From Streptomyces sp. DI166 (GTDB taxonomy: Bacteria; Actinomycetota; Actinomycetes; Streptomycetales; Streptomycetaceae): DNA of 64,000 nt. The position numbers were made by a program, and so were the translations under genes. Below the pieces are notes generated by a model that was not told where the DNA came from, ran no database searches, and saw only the letters and a program-made list of their open reading frames with translations. Shown here one piece after another: positions 7,336 to 14,978 of the stretch. The stretch spans positions 1 to 64,000 of the forward strand of contig NZ_FLSP01000032.1 in NCBI RefSeq assembly GCF_900091315.1. Reading direction: 5' to 3'. Position 1 is the first letter of the stretch, and each line of letters starts with the position of its first letter.

Positions 7336-8564
7336 GCCTCGCCCGTTCCTTCGTCGACGTACGGCCGCTGCGCGCCTCCCCCGTCTTCCGGCGGCTGCTG
7401 ATCGGCCGTACCGCCTCCGTCCTGGGCTCCTTCATGACCGTGGTGACGGTCATGTACCAGGTCTGGGACCTGACCCACAGCGCGGTGTGGAGCGGTGCGG
7501 TGGGGCTCGCGCAGGCGGTGCCGCTGGTGGTGGTCGGGCTGTTCGCGGGGTCATGGGTGGACCGGGGCGACCGGCGGCGGATCTTCCTGGTCGCGACGGT
7601 CGGCCAGGCGGTGTGCTCGCTGCTGCTGGCGGTGCAGGGGTTCACCGGGGGCGTGCCGGTGCCGGTGATCCTCGCGCTGGTGGCCGCGGCGTCCTGCTTC
7701 GGCGCGGTGGGCGGACCGGCGGCCGGGGTGTTCGTACCGCGGCTGCTGCCGAAGGACCAGGTGGCGGCGGGGCTGGCCCTCAACCAGGTCACCGGGCAGG
7801 CGATGATGCTGCTCGGCCCGGCGCTGGGCGGGCTGTTCCTGGGCTGGTTCGGGATCGGCGTCTGCTATCTGATCGACTTCCTCAGCTTCGGCCTGTCCTT
7901 CTACGGCGCCTTCGGCCTGCCCGCGCTGCCGCCGGAGGGCGAGCCGTCACGGCCCGGACTGCACGGGGTGTGGGACGGGCTGCGGTTCCTGGGCGGGCAC
8001 CGGGTGGTGCGCGGGGCGCTGGTGACCGACCTCGCGGCGACCTTGCTGGCGATGCCGATGAGTCTCTTCCCGCTGGTCAACGAGGAGCGCTTCGGCGGCA
8101 GTCCGCGCACGCTGGGCCTGTTCATGTCCGCCGTCGCGATCGGCGGGGTCACCGCCACCGCGTTCTCCGGGCGGCTGACCCGGCTGGCCCGGCCCGGCGC
8201 GGTGATGCTGTGCGGGGCCGGGGTCTGGGGCGCGGCGCTCGCCCTGTTCGGGATGACCACCAGCGCCTGGGCGGGGCTCGGGCTGCTGATGGTGGCGGGG
8301 GCGGCGGACTCGGTCTCGGTGCTGTCGCGTACGACGATCGTGCAGACCCGCACCCCGGACGCGCTGCTGGGCCGGGTGACCGCCGCCGAGCAGATCGTCG
8401 GCCAGGCCGGACCGCACCTGGGCAACCTGCGCGGCGGCCTGGTGGCGGGCTGGACGTCGGGTGCGACCGCCCTGATCACCGGTGGGCTGCTGTGCGTACT
8501 GGCGGTGGCCTGTGTCGCCGCCAGTACGCCGGAACTGCGGAACGGGGCCGCGCGGCCGGACTGA
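7332..8564 (+). CDS. MFS transporter (drug-exporter-like)
   Basis: A 410-residue integral membrane protein with about 12 hydrophobic segments and the MFS loop motif FAGSWVDRGDRRRI between segments 2 and 3. The set LPKDQVAAGLALNQVTGQAMMLLGPALGG is typical of the macrolide-efflux/enterobactin-exporter-like branch of MFS. A multidrug or metabolite efflux role is likely, substrate unknown. It follows the sugar isomerase gene in the same direction but has its own -10 and leader ORF. It is convergent with, and 7 nt from, the EPSP synthase gene. Confidence 0.87.
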   Translation: MSLARSFVDVRPLRASPVFRRLLIGRTASVLGSFMTVVTVMYQVWDLTHSAVWSGAVGLAQAVPLVVVGLFAGSWVDRGDRRRIFLVATVGQAVCSLLLAVQGFTGGVPVPVILALVAAASCFGAVGGPAAGVFVPRLLPKDQVAAGLALNQVTGQAMMLLGPALGGLFLGWFGIGVCYLIDFLSFGLSFYGAFGLPALPPEGEPSRPGLHGVWDGLRFLGGHRVVRGALVTDLAATLLAMPMSLFPLVNEERFGGSPRTLGLFMSAVAIGGVTATAFSGRLTRLARPGAVMLCGAGVWGAALALFGMTTSAWAGLGLLMVAGAADSVSVLSRTTIVQTRTPDALLGRVTAAEQIVGQAGPHLGNLRGGLVAGWTSGATALITGGLLCVLAVACVAASTPELRNGAARPD

Positions 8565-8571
8565 TCCGGAG

Positions 8572-9804
8572 TCACAGACGGGCGCGCAGGGCCGCGAACT
8601 CCTCGTGGAAGCCGGGGAAGGTCTTGCGGACGCAGCCGGGGTCGTCGAAGGAGATGCCGGGAACGCGCAGGCCGGTGACGGCGAAGGACATGACGATGCG
8701 GTGGTCGCCGTAGGTCTTGATCTCCGTGCCCCTGGGGGCCGCGCCGGGGTGGATCTCGATCCAGTCCGGGCCGGTCTCCACCCGGACCCCGAGCGCGCGG
8801 AGGTTCTCCGCGCAGGCCTCCAGGCGGTCGCACTCCTTCACCCGGGTGTTGGCGACGTCCTCGATGCGCACCGGGCCGTCGGCGAAGGGGGCGATGGCGG
8901 CGAGGGTGGGCATGGTGTCGGAGATGTCCCGCATGTTGACGGTCAGGCCGCGCAGGGTGCCGGTGCCGCGGACCGTGGTGCGGTCCCCGCCGATCTCCAC
9001 GTCGGCACCCATCCGGCGCAGTACGTCCACGAAGCCCAGGTCGCCCTGGAGGGCGCCCTCGCCGAGGCCCGGCACGGTGACCTCGCCGCCGGTCAGGGCC
9101 GCGGCGGCGAAGAAGTAGCTGGAGGTGGAGGCGTCGGGCTCGATGGGGTAGGTGGTGGCGCGGTAGCCGCCCGGCGGGACCACGAAGTCGTTGCCCTCCC
9201 GGGTCACCTCCACCCCGAACGCCCGCATCATCGCGGTCGTGATCTCCACGTACGGCACCGAGACCAGGTCGGTGACGTGGACGCGCAGGCCCTTCTCGGT
9301 GAGCGGGCCCAGCATGAGCAGCGCGGTCAGGTACTGCGAGGACTGACCGGCGTCCAGCGTCACCTCGCCGCCCGCGACGCCGGACGCGTGCACGGTCAGC
9401 GGGTGGTGGCCCTCGCGGTCCTCGTGCCGCAGGTCCACACCCAGGTCGCGCAGGGCGCGGGTGAGCGGCAGCAGCGGACGGCGGCGCATCTGCTCGGAGG
9501 CGTCGAACCGGTACGTGCCGTGGCCCGCGGCGGCCAGCGTCGGCAGGAAGCGGGCGGTCGTCGCACCGTCCCGGCAGTACACGTCGGCCTCGGCGACGGC
9601 GGGGCCCTGCGGCCGCCCGTCCACCTGCCAGCTGTCCGGCGTCCGCCCCACCCGGTAGCCGAGCCGGGTCAGTCCCTCCGCGAATCCCTCGGTGTCGTCC
9701 GACCGCAGCGGCCGCACCAGGGTGGTGACTCCGTCGGCCGCCGCCGCCAGGAAGAGGGCGCGCGCGGTGATGGACTTGGAACCGGGGATGTCGACGACTG
9801 GCAT
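8572..9804 (-). CDS. aroA: 3-phosphoshikimate 1-carboxyvinyltransferase (EPSP synthase), atypical paralogue
   Basis: A 410-residue enzyme joining PEP to shikimate 3-phosphate. Family motifs in order are PGSKSITARAL, RPLRSDDT, LDAGQSSQYLTALLM, the PDAST region, GDLGFVDVLRRMGA, DTMPTLAAIAP (catalytic Asp), RVKECDRLEA (Lys-Glu pair) and TYGDHRIVMS with a terminal KTFPGF. The PEP/glyphosate loop, usually NAGTAMR, reads DGATTAR at residues 79-85, so the Gly corresponding to E. coli Gly96 is Ala81. Start 9804 has GATCAT 7 nt upstream (leaderless type); ATG 9813 is an alternative. It may serve primary or specialised metabolism. Confidence 0.85.
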   Translation of the reverse strand: MPVVDIPGSKSITARALFLAAAADGVTTLVRPLRSDDTEGFAEGLTRLGYRVGRTPDSWQVDGRPQGPAVAEADVYCRDGATTARFLPTLAAAGHGTYRFDASEQMRRRPLLPLTRALRDLGVDLRHEDREGHHPLTVHASGVAGGEVTLDAGQSSQYLTALLMLGPLTEKGLRVHVTDLVSVPYVEITTAMMRAFGVEVTREGNDFVVPPGGYRATTYPIEPDASTSSYFFAAAALTGGEVTVPGLGEGALQGDLGFVDVLRRMGADVEIGGDRTTVRGTGTLRGLTVNMRDISDTMPTLAAIAPFADGPVRIEDVANTRVKECDRLEACAENLRALGVRVETGPDWIEIHPGAAPRGTEIKTYGDHRIVMSFAVTGLRVPGISFDDPGCVRKTFPGFHEEFAALRARL

Positions 9805-9917
9805 ACCCCCCATGATCGCCCGGTCCGACCCCTCCTCGCCCGGAAGTCCACGAGATGGACGGGGAATGGTCAGCGGGGGTTCGTCTTTGACACAACCGGA
9901 GAGCGGCGGGCGGCGGA

Positions 9918-11255
9918 TCAGTCCGTCGCCATGTCGTCCGGGGTCGAGCGGGCCAGGGCCGCCAGGGTCCGCAGGGTGGTCGACAGCGTCTCCGGTGCCG
10001 GGGTCGCCAGGCCCAGGCGGACGGCGTTGGGGGCGTGGGCGTCGCCCACGGTGAACGCCGCCGCGGGCGGCACGCCGATGCCGTAGCGGGCGGCCGCCGC
10101 CACGAAGGTGTCGGCCCGCCAGGGGCGCGGGAGCTGCCACCAGCAGTGGTAGGAGCGGGGGTCCGTGCGGACGGTGAACCCGGTGAGGCGGCGGGCCGCC
10201 ACCTCCTGGCGGGCCGCCGCGTCCCGTTGCTTGGCGCGGACCAGGCGGCGTACCACGCCCTCGTCCTGCCAGCGGGTCGCCGCCTCCAGGTTGAAGTGCT
10301 GGGCCGTCCAGCCGCCCGAGCGCAGGGCGGCGGCCACGTCGCCGAGCAGGGGGGACGGAGTCACCACGTAGCCGAGCGAGAGGCCCGGCGCCAGGCGCTT
10401 GGAGAGGCTGTCCACCAGGACCGTCCGCTCGGGGGCGAGGGCCGCCACGGGGGGCAGTTCGTCCCTGAGGAACGCCCAGATCGTGTCCTCGACCAGGCGC
10501 AGGTCCAGGCGGCGGAGCTGCTCGGCCAGCTCGTGCTTGCGCGGGTCCGGCATCGTCAGCGACAGCGGGTTGTGCAGCACCGGCTGCGCGTACACCGCGT
10601 GCAGCGGCGTCGAGCGGTGGGTCTCCGCCAGGGCGCGCGGGATCAGGCCCTCCTCGTCCACGGGCAGCGGGACCGGGGTGATGCCCAGGCGGCCGACGAT
10701 CGCCTTCACGACCGGGTACGTCAGCTCCTCCACGCCGATCCGGCCGCCCGGCGGGACCAGGGCCGCGAACACCGCCGACAGCGCCTGGCGGCCGTTGCCC
10801 GCGAACAGCACCCGCGCCGGGTCCGGGCGCCAGCCGCCCCGGGTGAGGAGGTCGGCCGCCGCCTCCCGCGCCGCCGTATGGCCGGCCGGGCCCACCGGAC
10901 GCAGCGCCGCCCGGAAGGCATCGGCGCGCAGCAGGCCCTCCAGGCTTCCGGCGAGCAGCGCCGGCTGCTCGGGCACCGTGGGGTAGTTGAACTCCAGGTC
11001 GACCCTGGTGCCCGCCGGTTCGCCCAGTGCGGGCGGGTCGGTGGGGGCGGCGGCCCGTACGAAGGTGCCGCGGCCCACCTCGCCGACGGTCAGTCCGCGC
11101 CGGCCCAGCTCCTGGTAGACGCGGGTGGCCGTGGAGTTCGCGATGCCGTAGCGGCGGGCGAAGGCGCGCTGCGGCGGGAGCCGGTCCCCCGGCTTCAGGG
11201 CACCGGACCTGATCTCCGCCGCCACCTCGTCGGCCACGCTCCGGTAGTCCCGCAC
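9918..11255 (-). CDS. MocR-type regulator: GntR helix-turn-helix fused to aminotransferase-like domain
   Basis: A 445-residue protein. Residues 1-70 are a GntR winged helix (VADEVAAEIRSGALKPGDRL, then ANSTATRVYQELGRRGLT and VGRGTFV). Residues 80-440 resemble fold-type I aminotransferases, with VLFAGNGRQAL, VEELTYPVVK and the PLP-lysine motif DSLSKRLAPGLSLGY. MocR proteins use PLP or an external aldimine as effector rather than catalysing transamination. It diverges from a LysE exporter; four ATTGC/GCAAT half-sites lie between them, so control of amino-acid efflux and of itself is the natural reading. Confidence 0.9.
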   Translation of the reverse strand: MRDYRSVADEVAAEIRSGALKPGDRLPPQRAFARRYGIANSTATRVYQELGRRGLTVGEVGRGTFVRAAAPTDPPALGEPAGTRVDLEFNYPTVPEQPALLAGSLEGLLRADAFRAALRPVGPAGHTAAREAAADLLTRGGWRPDPARVLFAGNGRQALSAVFAALVPPGGRIGVEELTYPVVKAIVGRLGITPVPLPVDEEGLIPRALAETHRSTPLHAVYAQPVLHNPLSLTMPDPRKHELAEQLRRLDLRLVEDTIWAFLRDELPPVAALAPERTVLVDSLSKRLAPGLSLGYVVTPSPLLGDVAAALRSGGWTAQHFNLEAATRWQDEGVVRRLVRAKQRDAAARQEVAARRLTGFTVRTDPRSYHCWWQLPRPWRADTFVAAAARYGIGVPPAAAFTVGDAHAPNAVRLGLATPAPETLSTTLRTLAALARSTPDDMATD

Positions 11256-11306
11256 CAGCCCATCACCTCATGGTCGAAGAACGCCGATCGCTCACCCAAC
11301 CACAGA

Positions 11307-11345
11307 ATTGCACCGAGGGCAATGTTTTCATTGCCTTGAGGCAAT
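11307..11345. promoter_or_regulatory. Four alternating half-sites, probable MocR operator
   Basis: Half-sites ATTGC (11307), GGCAAT (11318), ATTGCC (11330) and GGCAAT (11340) alternate in orientation. The last two make the near-perfect palindrome ATTGCCTTGAGGCAAT (11330-11345). The middle two form a 7-bp inverted repeat GGCAATG/CATTGCC around TTTT. The array is centred about 70 nt upstream of each divergent gene, consistent with cooperative dimer binding by the MocR regulator. Confidence 0.65.
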
Positions 11346-11401
11346 CCCTCTTCCTAGACTCGGTGCATTCAGAAGCGCACCCGTGGACGGGGGAATTGCT
11401 C

Positions 11402-12049
11402 GTGGTCGATCCCAGTGGAGTCCTCGGTGTCTTCGTCATCGCCCTCGGCATGGTGCTCACACCGGGGCCGAACATGCTCTACCTCGTCTCGCGCAGCATC
11501 ACCCAGGGCCGCCGTGCCGGAGTGATCTCCCTCGGCGGGGTCGCCGTCGGGTTCCTCGTCTACCTCACCTGCGCCAACCTCGGCCTCTCCGTCGTCTTCT
11601 ACGCCGTCCCCGAGCTGTACGTCGCCGTCAAGCTGGCCGGTGCCGGCTACCTCGGCTGGCTCGCGTGGTGTGCCCTGCGGCCGGGCGGGGTCTCGGTGTT
11701 CGCGCCGAAGGACGTGCCGCACGACTCGCCGCGGCGGCTGTTCACGATGGGGCTGGTGACCAATCTGCTCAATCCGAAGATCGCCATCATGTACCTGTCC
11801 CTGATCCCGCAGTTCATCGATCCGCAGGCCGGTCATGTGCTGGTCCAGGGGCTGCTGCTCGGCTCGGTGCAGATCGCGGTCGCGGTGACCGTCAACCTCT
11901 CCATCGTGCTGGCCGCCGGGACCATCGCGGTCTTCCTCGCCCGCCGCCCGGGCTGGCTGCGGATCCAGCGCTATGTGATGGGCACCGTGCTCGGCGGGCT
12001 CGCCGTCTCCCTGGCCGTCGACACCTCGGGCCCGGCGAAGGCGAGCTGA
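11402..12049 (+). CDS. LysE/RhtB-family amino-acid exporter
   Basis: A 215-residue inner-membrane exporter with about six hydrophobic helices. The family motif LTPGPNMLYLVSRSITQGRRAG follows the first helix, and NLLNPKIAIMYLSLIPQF is the second conserved signature. GTG 11402 is preferred because GGGGGAA sits 7 nt upstream, whereas the longer frame (from 11270) would translate through the operator. Members export amino acids or homoserine-lactone-like compounds; the substrate here is unknown. Control by the divergent MocR protein is expected. Confidence 0.87.
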   Translation: MVDPSGVLGVFVIALGMVLTPGPNMLYLVSRSITQGRRAGVISLGGVAVGFLVYLTCANLGLSVVFYAVPELYVAVKLAGAGYLGWLAWCALRPGGVSVFAPKDVPHDSPRRLFTMGLVTNLLNPKIAIMYLSLIPQFIDPQAGHVLVQGLLLGSVQIAVAVTVNLSIVLAAGTIAVFLARRPGWLRIQRYVMGTVLGGLAVSLAVDTSGPAKAS

Positions 12050-12099
12050 CACCGCCTCAACCGTCCCGTGCGGAACAGGCGTACCGACTTACGGAAATC

Positions 12100-12131
12100 C
12101 GGGCGCGGGCGGGAACCCTGCCCCGCGCCCG
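12100..12131 (+). terminator. Hairpin terminator after the LysE gene
   Basis: Perfect 10-bp stem CGGGCGCGGG / CCCGCGCCCG with a 12-nt loop, beginning 50 nt after the stop codon. There is no T run, as is common for Streptomyces terminators. Confidence 0.55.
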
Positions 12132-12240
12132 CTCGTCCAACCCGCGAGCTGTCGGAGAGTCACCACGGCGCGGTGTCGGCCTCGCTGCTGGCTGCGAACG
12201 CTGACCCACCCTCTCCGCCGCGCCGCGGCCGACAGCCTCT

Positions 12241-12279
12241 CCGCCATCGGCGCGCCCCCCTCCAAAGCGCCGATGGCGG
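12241..12279. terminator. Long perfect hairpin in the 12050-12431 gap
   Basis: Arms CCGCCATCGGCGC (12241-12253) and GCGCCGATGGCGG (12267-12279) pair perfectly over 13 bp with a 13-nt loop. It could be a second terminator insulating the GH3 gene or a structured RNA element. The remainder of this 382-nt gap between LysE and GH3 shows the first hairpin, this one and the repeats at 12337-12405; I see no gene. Confidence 0.5.
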
Positions 12280-12336
12280 ACCCTCATTCCCGGGTTCACC
12301 GCCGCGCCCGCGTTACTGTGCACTCTCTTGACTGGC

Positions 12337-12405
12337 AGAAACTTCCCGGATATTGGTGACTCCTCGGAAGTTTCTTTCAGCGGAACCCCTCTGAAGCCAC
12401 TTCAG
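12337..12405. promoter_or_regulatory. Inverted repeats upstream of the GH3 hexosaminidase
   Basis: AGAAACTTCC (12337-12346) and GGAAGTTTCT (12366-12375) are exact 10-bp inverted copies 19 nt apart. CTGAAG-CCA-CTTCAG follows at 12391-12405, and TTCAGCGGA is directly repeated at 12376 and 12401. They lie within the 95 nt before the TTG start, where a promoter and regulator sites are expected. The regulator is not identifiable; the GAAA/TTTC-type sequence resembles carbohydrate-operon operators only loosely. Confidence 0.5.
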
Positions 12406-12431
12406 CGGACCACCTCCGGAAGGAGTGCACG

Positions 12432-14222
12432 TTGCCCTCCAGACGCACCGTCCTCGCCGCCACGGCGGGAGTCGCCGCCGCCCTCGCGGTCGGCGGCACC
12501 GCCCACGCGGACGACAGGAAGCTCCGGTCCCTCATCTCCCGTATGCCGCTTCAGGAGAAGGTCGGCCAGCTCTTCGTGATGCGGGTCTACGGCCACTCCG
12601 CCACCGCCCCCGACCAGGCCGACATCGACGCCAACCTCAAGGAGATCGGCGTCCGCACGGCGGCCGAGCTGCTCGCCAAGTACCGCGTCGGCGGCATCAT
12701 CTACTTCGCCTGGGCCCACAACACCCGCGACCCGCACCAGATCGCCGGCCTCTCCAACGGCATCCAGAAGGCGTCCCTGGACCTGCCGCGCGGCCTGCCC
12801 GTGCTGATCTCCACCGACCAGGAGCACGGCATAGTCGCGCGCGTGGGCGAGCCCGCCACCCTGTTCCCCGGCGCGATGGCCGTCGGCGCCGGCGGTTCGA
12901 CCGCCGACGCCCGCACCCTCGGCCGGATCGCCGGCAAGGAGCTGCGCGCGCTCGGCATCCGGCAGAACTACTCCCCCGTCGCCGATGTGAACGTCAACCC
13001 GGCCAACCCGGTCATCGGCGTACGCTCCTTCGGCTCGCAGCCCGCCGCGGTGTCCCGGCTGGTCGCCGCCGAGGTCACGGGCTACGAGCACGCCTCGGTC
13101 GCGGCGACGGCCAAGCACTTTCCCGGGCACGGCGACACCGAGGTGGACAGCCACTACGGCTTCCCGGTCATCAACCACACCCGCGCCCAGTGGGAGGAGC
13201 TGGACGCACCCCCGTTCCGGGCGGCGATCGCCGCGGGCATCGACTCGATCATGACCGCGCACATCATGGTCCCGGCACTGGACGACTCCGGCGACCCGGC
13301 CACCCTCTCCCACCCGATCCTCACCGGCATCCTGCGCGAGGAACTGGGCTACGACGGGGTGGTGGTGACCGACTCGCTCGGCATGGAGGGTGTGCGCACC
13401 AAGTACGGCGACGACCGGGTGCCGGTGCTGGCCCTGAAGGCGGGGGTGGACCAGCTCCTCAACCCGCCGAACCTGGACGTCGCCTGGAACGCCGTACTGA
13501 AGGCGGTGCGCGACGGCGAGCTGACCGAGGCGCGCCTGGACCGGTCGATCCTGCGCGTCCTGCGGCTGAAGGCGCGGCTCGGGCTGTTCACCGACCCCTA
13601 CGTCACCCACCGGGGCGTGGACCGCACGGTCGGCATCGGCGCCCACCTCAGGGCCGCCGACCGGATCGCCGAGCGCACCACGACGCTGCTGGTCAACGAG
13701 GGCGGTCTGCTGCCCCTCTCCCCCGCCGGGACGAAGAAGCTCCTGGTGGTCGGCGCCGATCCGGCCTCCCCGTCGGGCACCACCGGCCCGCCGACCGGGG
13801 TCCTCGCGGGCGCCCTCACCGAACTCGGCTTCACCGCCACCGCGCTGTCCACCGGCACGGCCCCCTCCGCCGCGGTGATCGCCCGCGCGGTCGCCGCCGC
13901 GCAGGAGGCGGACGCGGTCGTGGTGGGGACGTACAACGTGACGGCGGCCAGCAGCCAGAAAACCCTCGTCACCGAACTCCTCGCGACCGGGAAGCCAGTG
14001 GTGGCGGTGGCGATCCGCAACCCGTACGACGTCGCCCATCTGCCCGCGGTCAAGGGATACCTGGCCGCGTACTCCTGGACGGACGTCGAGCTGCGGGCGG
14101 CGGCCCGGGTGATCGCCGGGGCGGTCGGGCCGCGCGGGAAGCTGCCGGTGCCGGTGCAGCGGGCCGACGATCCGGGCCGGGTGCTCTATCCGGTAGGACA
14201 CGGACTGTCGTATCGGGCGTAG
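12432..14222 (+). CDS. Secreted GH3 beta-N-acetylhexosaminidase
   Basis: A 596-residue glycoside hydrolase family 3 enzyme releasing terminal GlcNAc. TTG 12432 is the start because GGAAGGAG lies 6 nt upstream and the protein then opens with a Tat-like signal (SRRTVLAATAG, cleavage after AHA near residue 26). The NagZ-type signature KHFPGHGDTEVDSH begins at about residue 228 and supplies the His/Asp catalytic pair; VVTDSLGMEGV near residue 315 carries the nucleophilic Asp. A C-terminal GH3 domain follows. It probably acts on extracellular chitin- or peptidoglycan-derived oligosaccharides. It is transcribed alone. Confidence 0.9.
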   Translation: MPSRRTVLAATAGVAAALAVGGTAHADDRKLRSLISRMPLQEKVGQLFVMRVYGHSATAPDQADIDANLKEIGVRTAAELLAKYRVGGIIYFAWAHNTRDPHQIAGLSNGIQKASLDLPRGLPVLISTDQEHGIVARVGEPATLFPGAMAVGAGGSTADARTLGRIAGKELRALGIRQNYSPVADVNVNPANPVIGVRSFGSQPAAVSRLVAAEVTGYEHASVAATAKHFPGHGDTEVDSHYGFPVINHTRAQWEELDAPPFRAAIAAGIDSIMTAHIMVPALDDSGDPATLSHPILTGILREELGYDGVVVTDSLGMEGVRTKYGDDRVPVLALKAGVDQLLNPPNLDVAWNAVLKAVRDGELTEARLDRSILRVLRLKARLGLFTDPYVTHRGVDRTVGIGAHLRAADRIAERTTTLLVNEGGLLPLSPAGTKKLLVVGADPASPSGTTGPPTGVLAGALTELGFTATALSTGTAPSAAVIARAVAAAQEADAVVVGTYNVTAASSQKTLVTELLATGKPVVAVAIRNPYDVAHLPAVKGYLAAYSWTDVELRAAARVIAGAVGPRGKLPVPVQRADDPGRVLYPVGHGLSYRA

Positions 14223-14339
14223 TCCCGGTACGCCACGGCATGGGCGCACCACCCCTGTTCGTCGCATTGCGTCCCGTATGTCTGGCGTGTGCCCGCCCGC
14301 GCGGGCCACGCTGGACGCGGGGGAAGTGGGGGGAATGCG

Positions 14340-14948
14340 ATGCGTGGGAGACATGCCGTGGGGGCGGCCCTGCTGGCGGCGGTGCTGCTGGCGGGCTGCC
14401 AGTCGGAGGAACCGGTGGCCGGGAACACCTCCTCGGCACCGGTCGAGCGCCGGCCCTCAGGGTACGGCTCGGTGTTCCTGGCCATGGACGAGTGCAGTTC
14501 CTTCGGGACCACCAGCTTCACCGAGGTGCCCTGCGACGGGGAGCGCGCGGCGGCCCGGGTGGTCGCCCGGCACGACGGCACCGTGCGGGACGGCCCGCCC
14601 TGTCCCGGCACCACCGACTTCGTCCTGCACATCTCCGAGCAGAGCCCGTCGGACGAGGACGGCGACGGCGCGGTGCCCCAGGGCTACGCCTGCATGCGCA
14701 ATCTGGAGCCGCCGCATCCCGGCGACCCGGGCGCGGGCGGCGGTCCTCGCACGATCGTCGGGGACTGCGTGTACTCCACCGGCGGCGGCCGGCAGGTGAG
14801 GGAGACGTCCTGCGACGGCAAGTCGGAGAAGAAGCCGCAGTACAAGGTGGTCAAGGCGGTCGGCAAGCGCTCCCAGTGCCCGGTCTCGACGGCTCTGTAC
14901 GTCCAGCTCGGCGGGGAGCGCCCGGTGGGCTGTGCCCGGCCGGTGTGA
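14340..14948 (+). CDS. Putative lipoprotein of unknown function
   Basis: A 202-residue exported protein with lipobox AVLLAGC (lipidated Cys20) after a short Arg-containing n-region and hydrophobic core. The mature part has eight further cysteines, several in short CDG and CP contexts, suggesting disulfides outside the cell, and an acidic SPSDEDGDG stretch. ATG 14340 is preferred over the longer frame because GGGGGAA precedes it and it gives a proper signal. I do not recognise the family. The GH3 gene upstream is co-directional, 117 nt away. Confidence 0.75.
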   Translation: MRGRHAVGAALLAAVLLAGCQSEEPVAGNTSSAPVERRPSGYGSVFLAMDECSSFGTTSFTEVPCDGERAAARVVARHDGTVRDGPPCPGTTDFVLHISEQSPSDEDGDGAVPQGYACMRNLEPPHPGDPGAGGGPRTIVGDCVYSTGGGRQVRETSCDGKSEKKPQYKVVKAVGKRSQCPVSTALYVQLGGERPVGCARPV

Positions 14949-14961
14949 CCGGCCGGGCACA
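14931..14961. terminator. Bidirectional hairpin between convergent genes
   Basis: Perfect 13-bp stem TGTGCCCGGCCGG / CCGGCCGGGCACA with a 5-nt loop. It includes the stop codon of the lipoprotein gene and lies 18 nt from the end of the convergent peptidase gene, so it can serve both. Confidence 0.7.
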
Positions 14962-14978
14962 GACCTACCGGGGTCGTC

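Noticed and set aside
11270-11401. N-terminal extension of the LysE gene
   Set aside because: The extra 44 codons run through the operator palindromes; GTG 11402 has a clear ribosome site.
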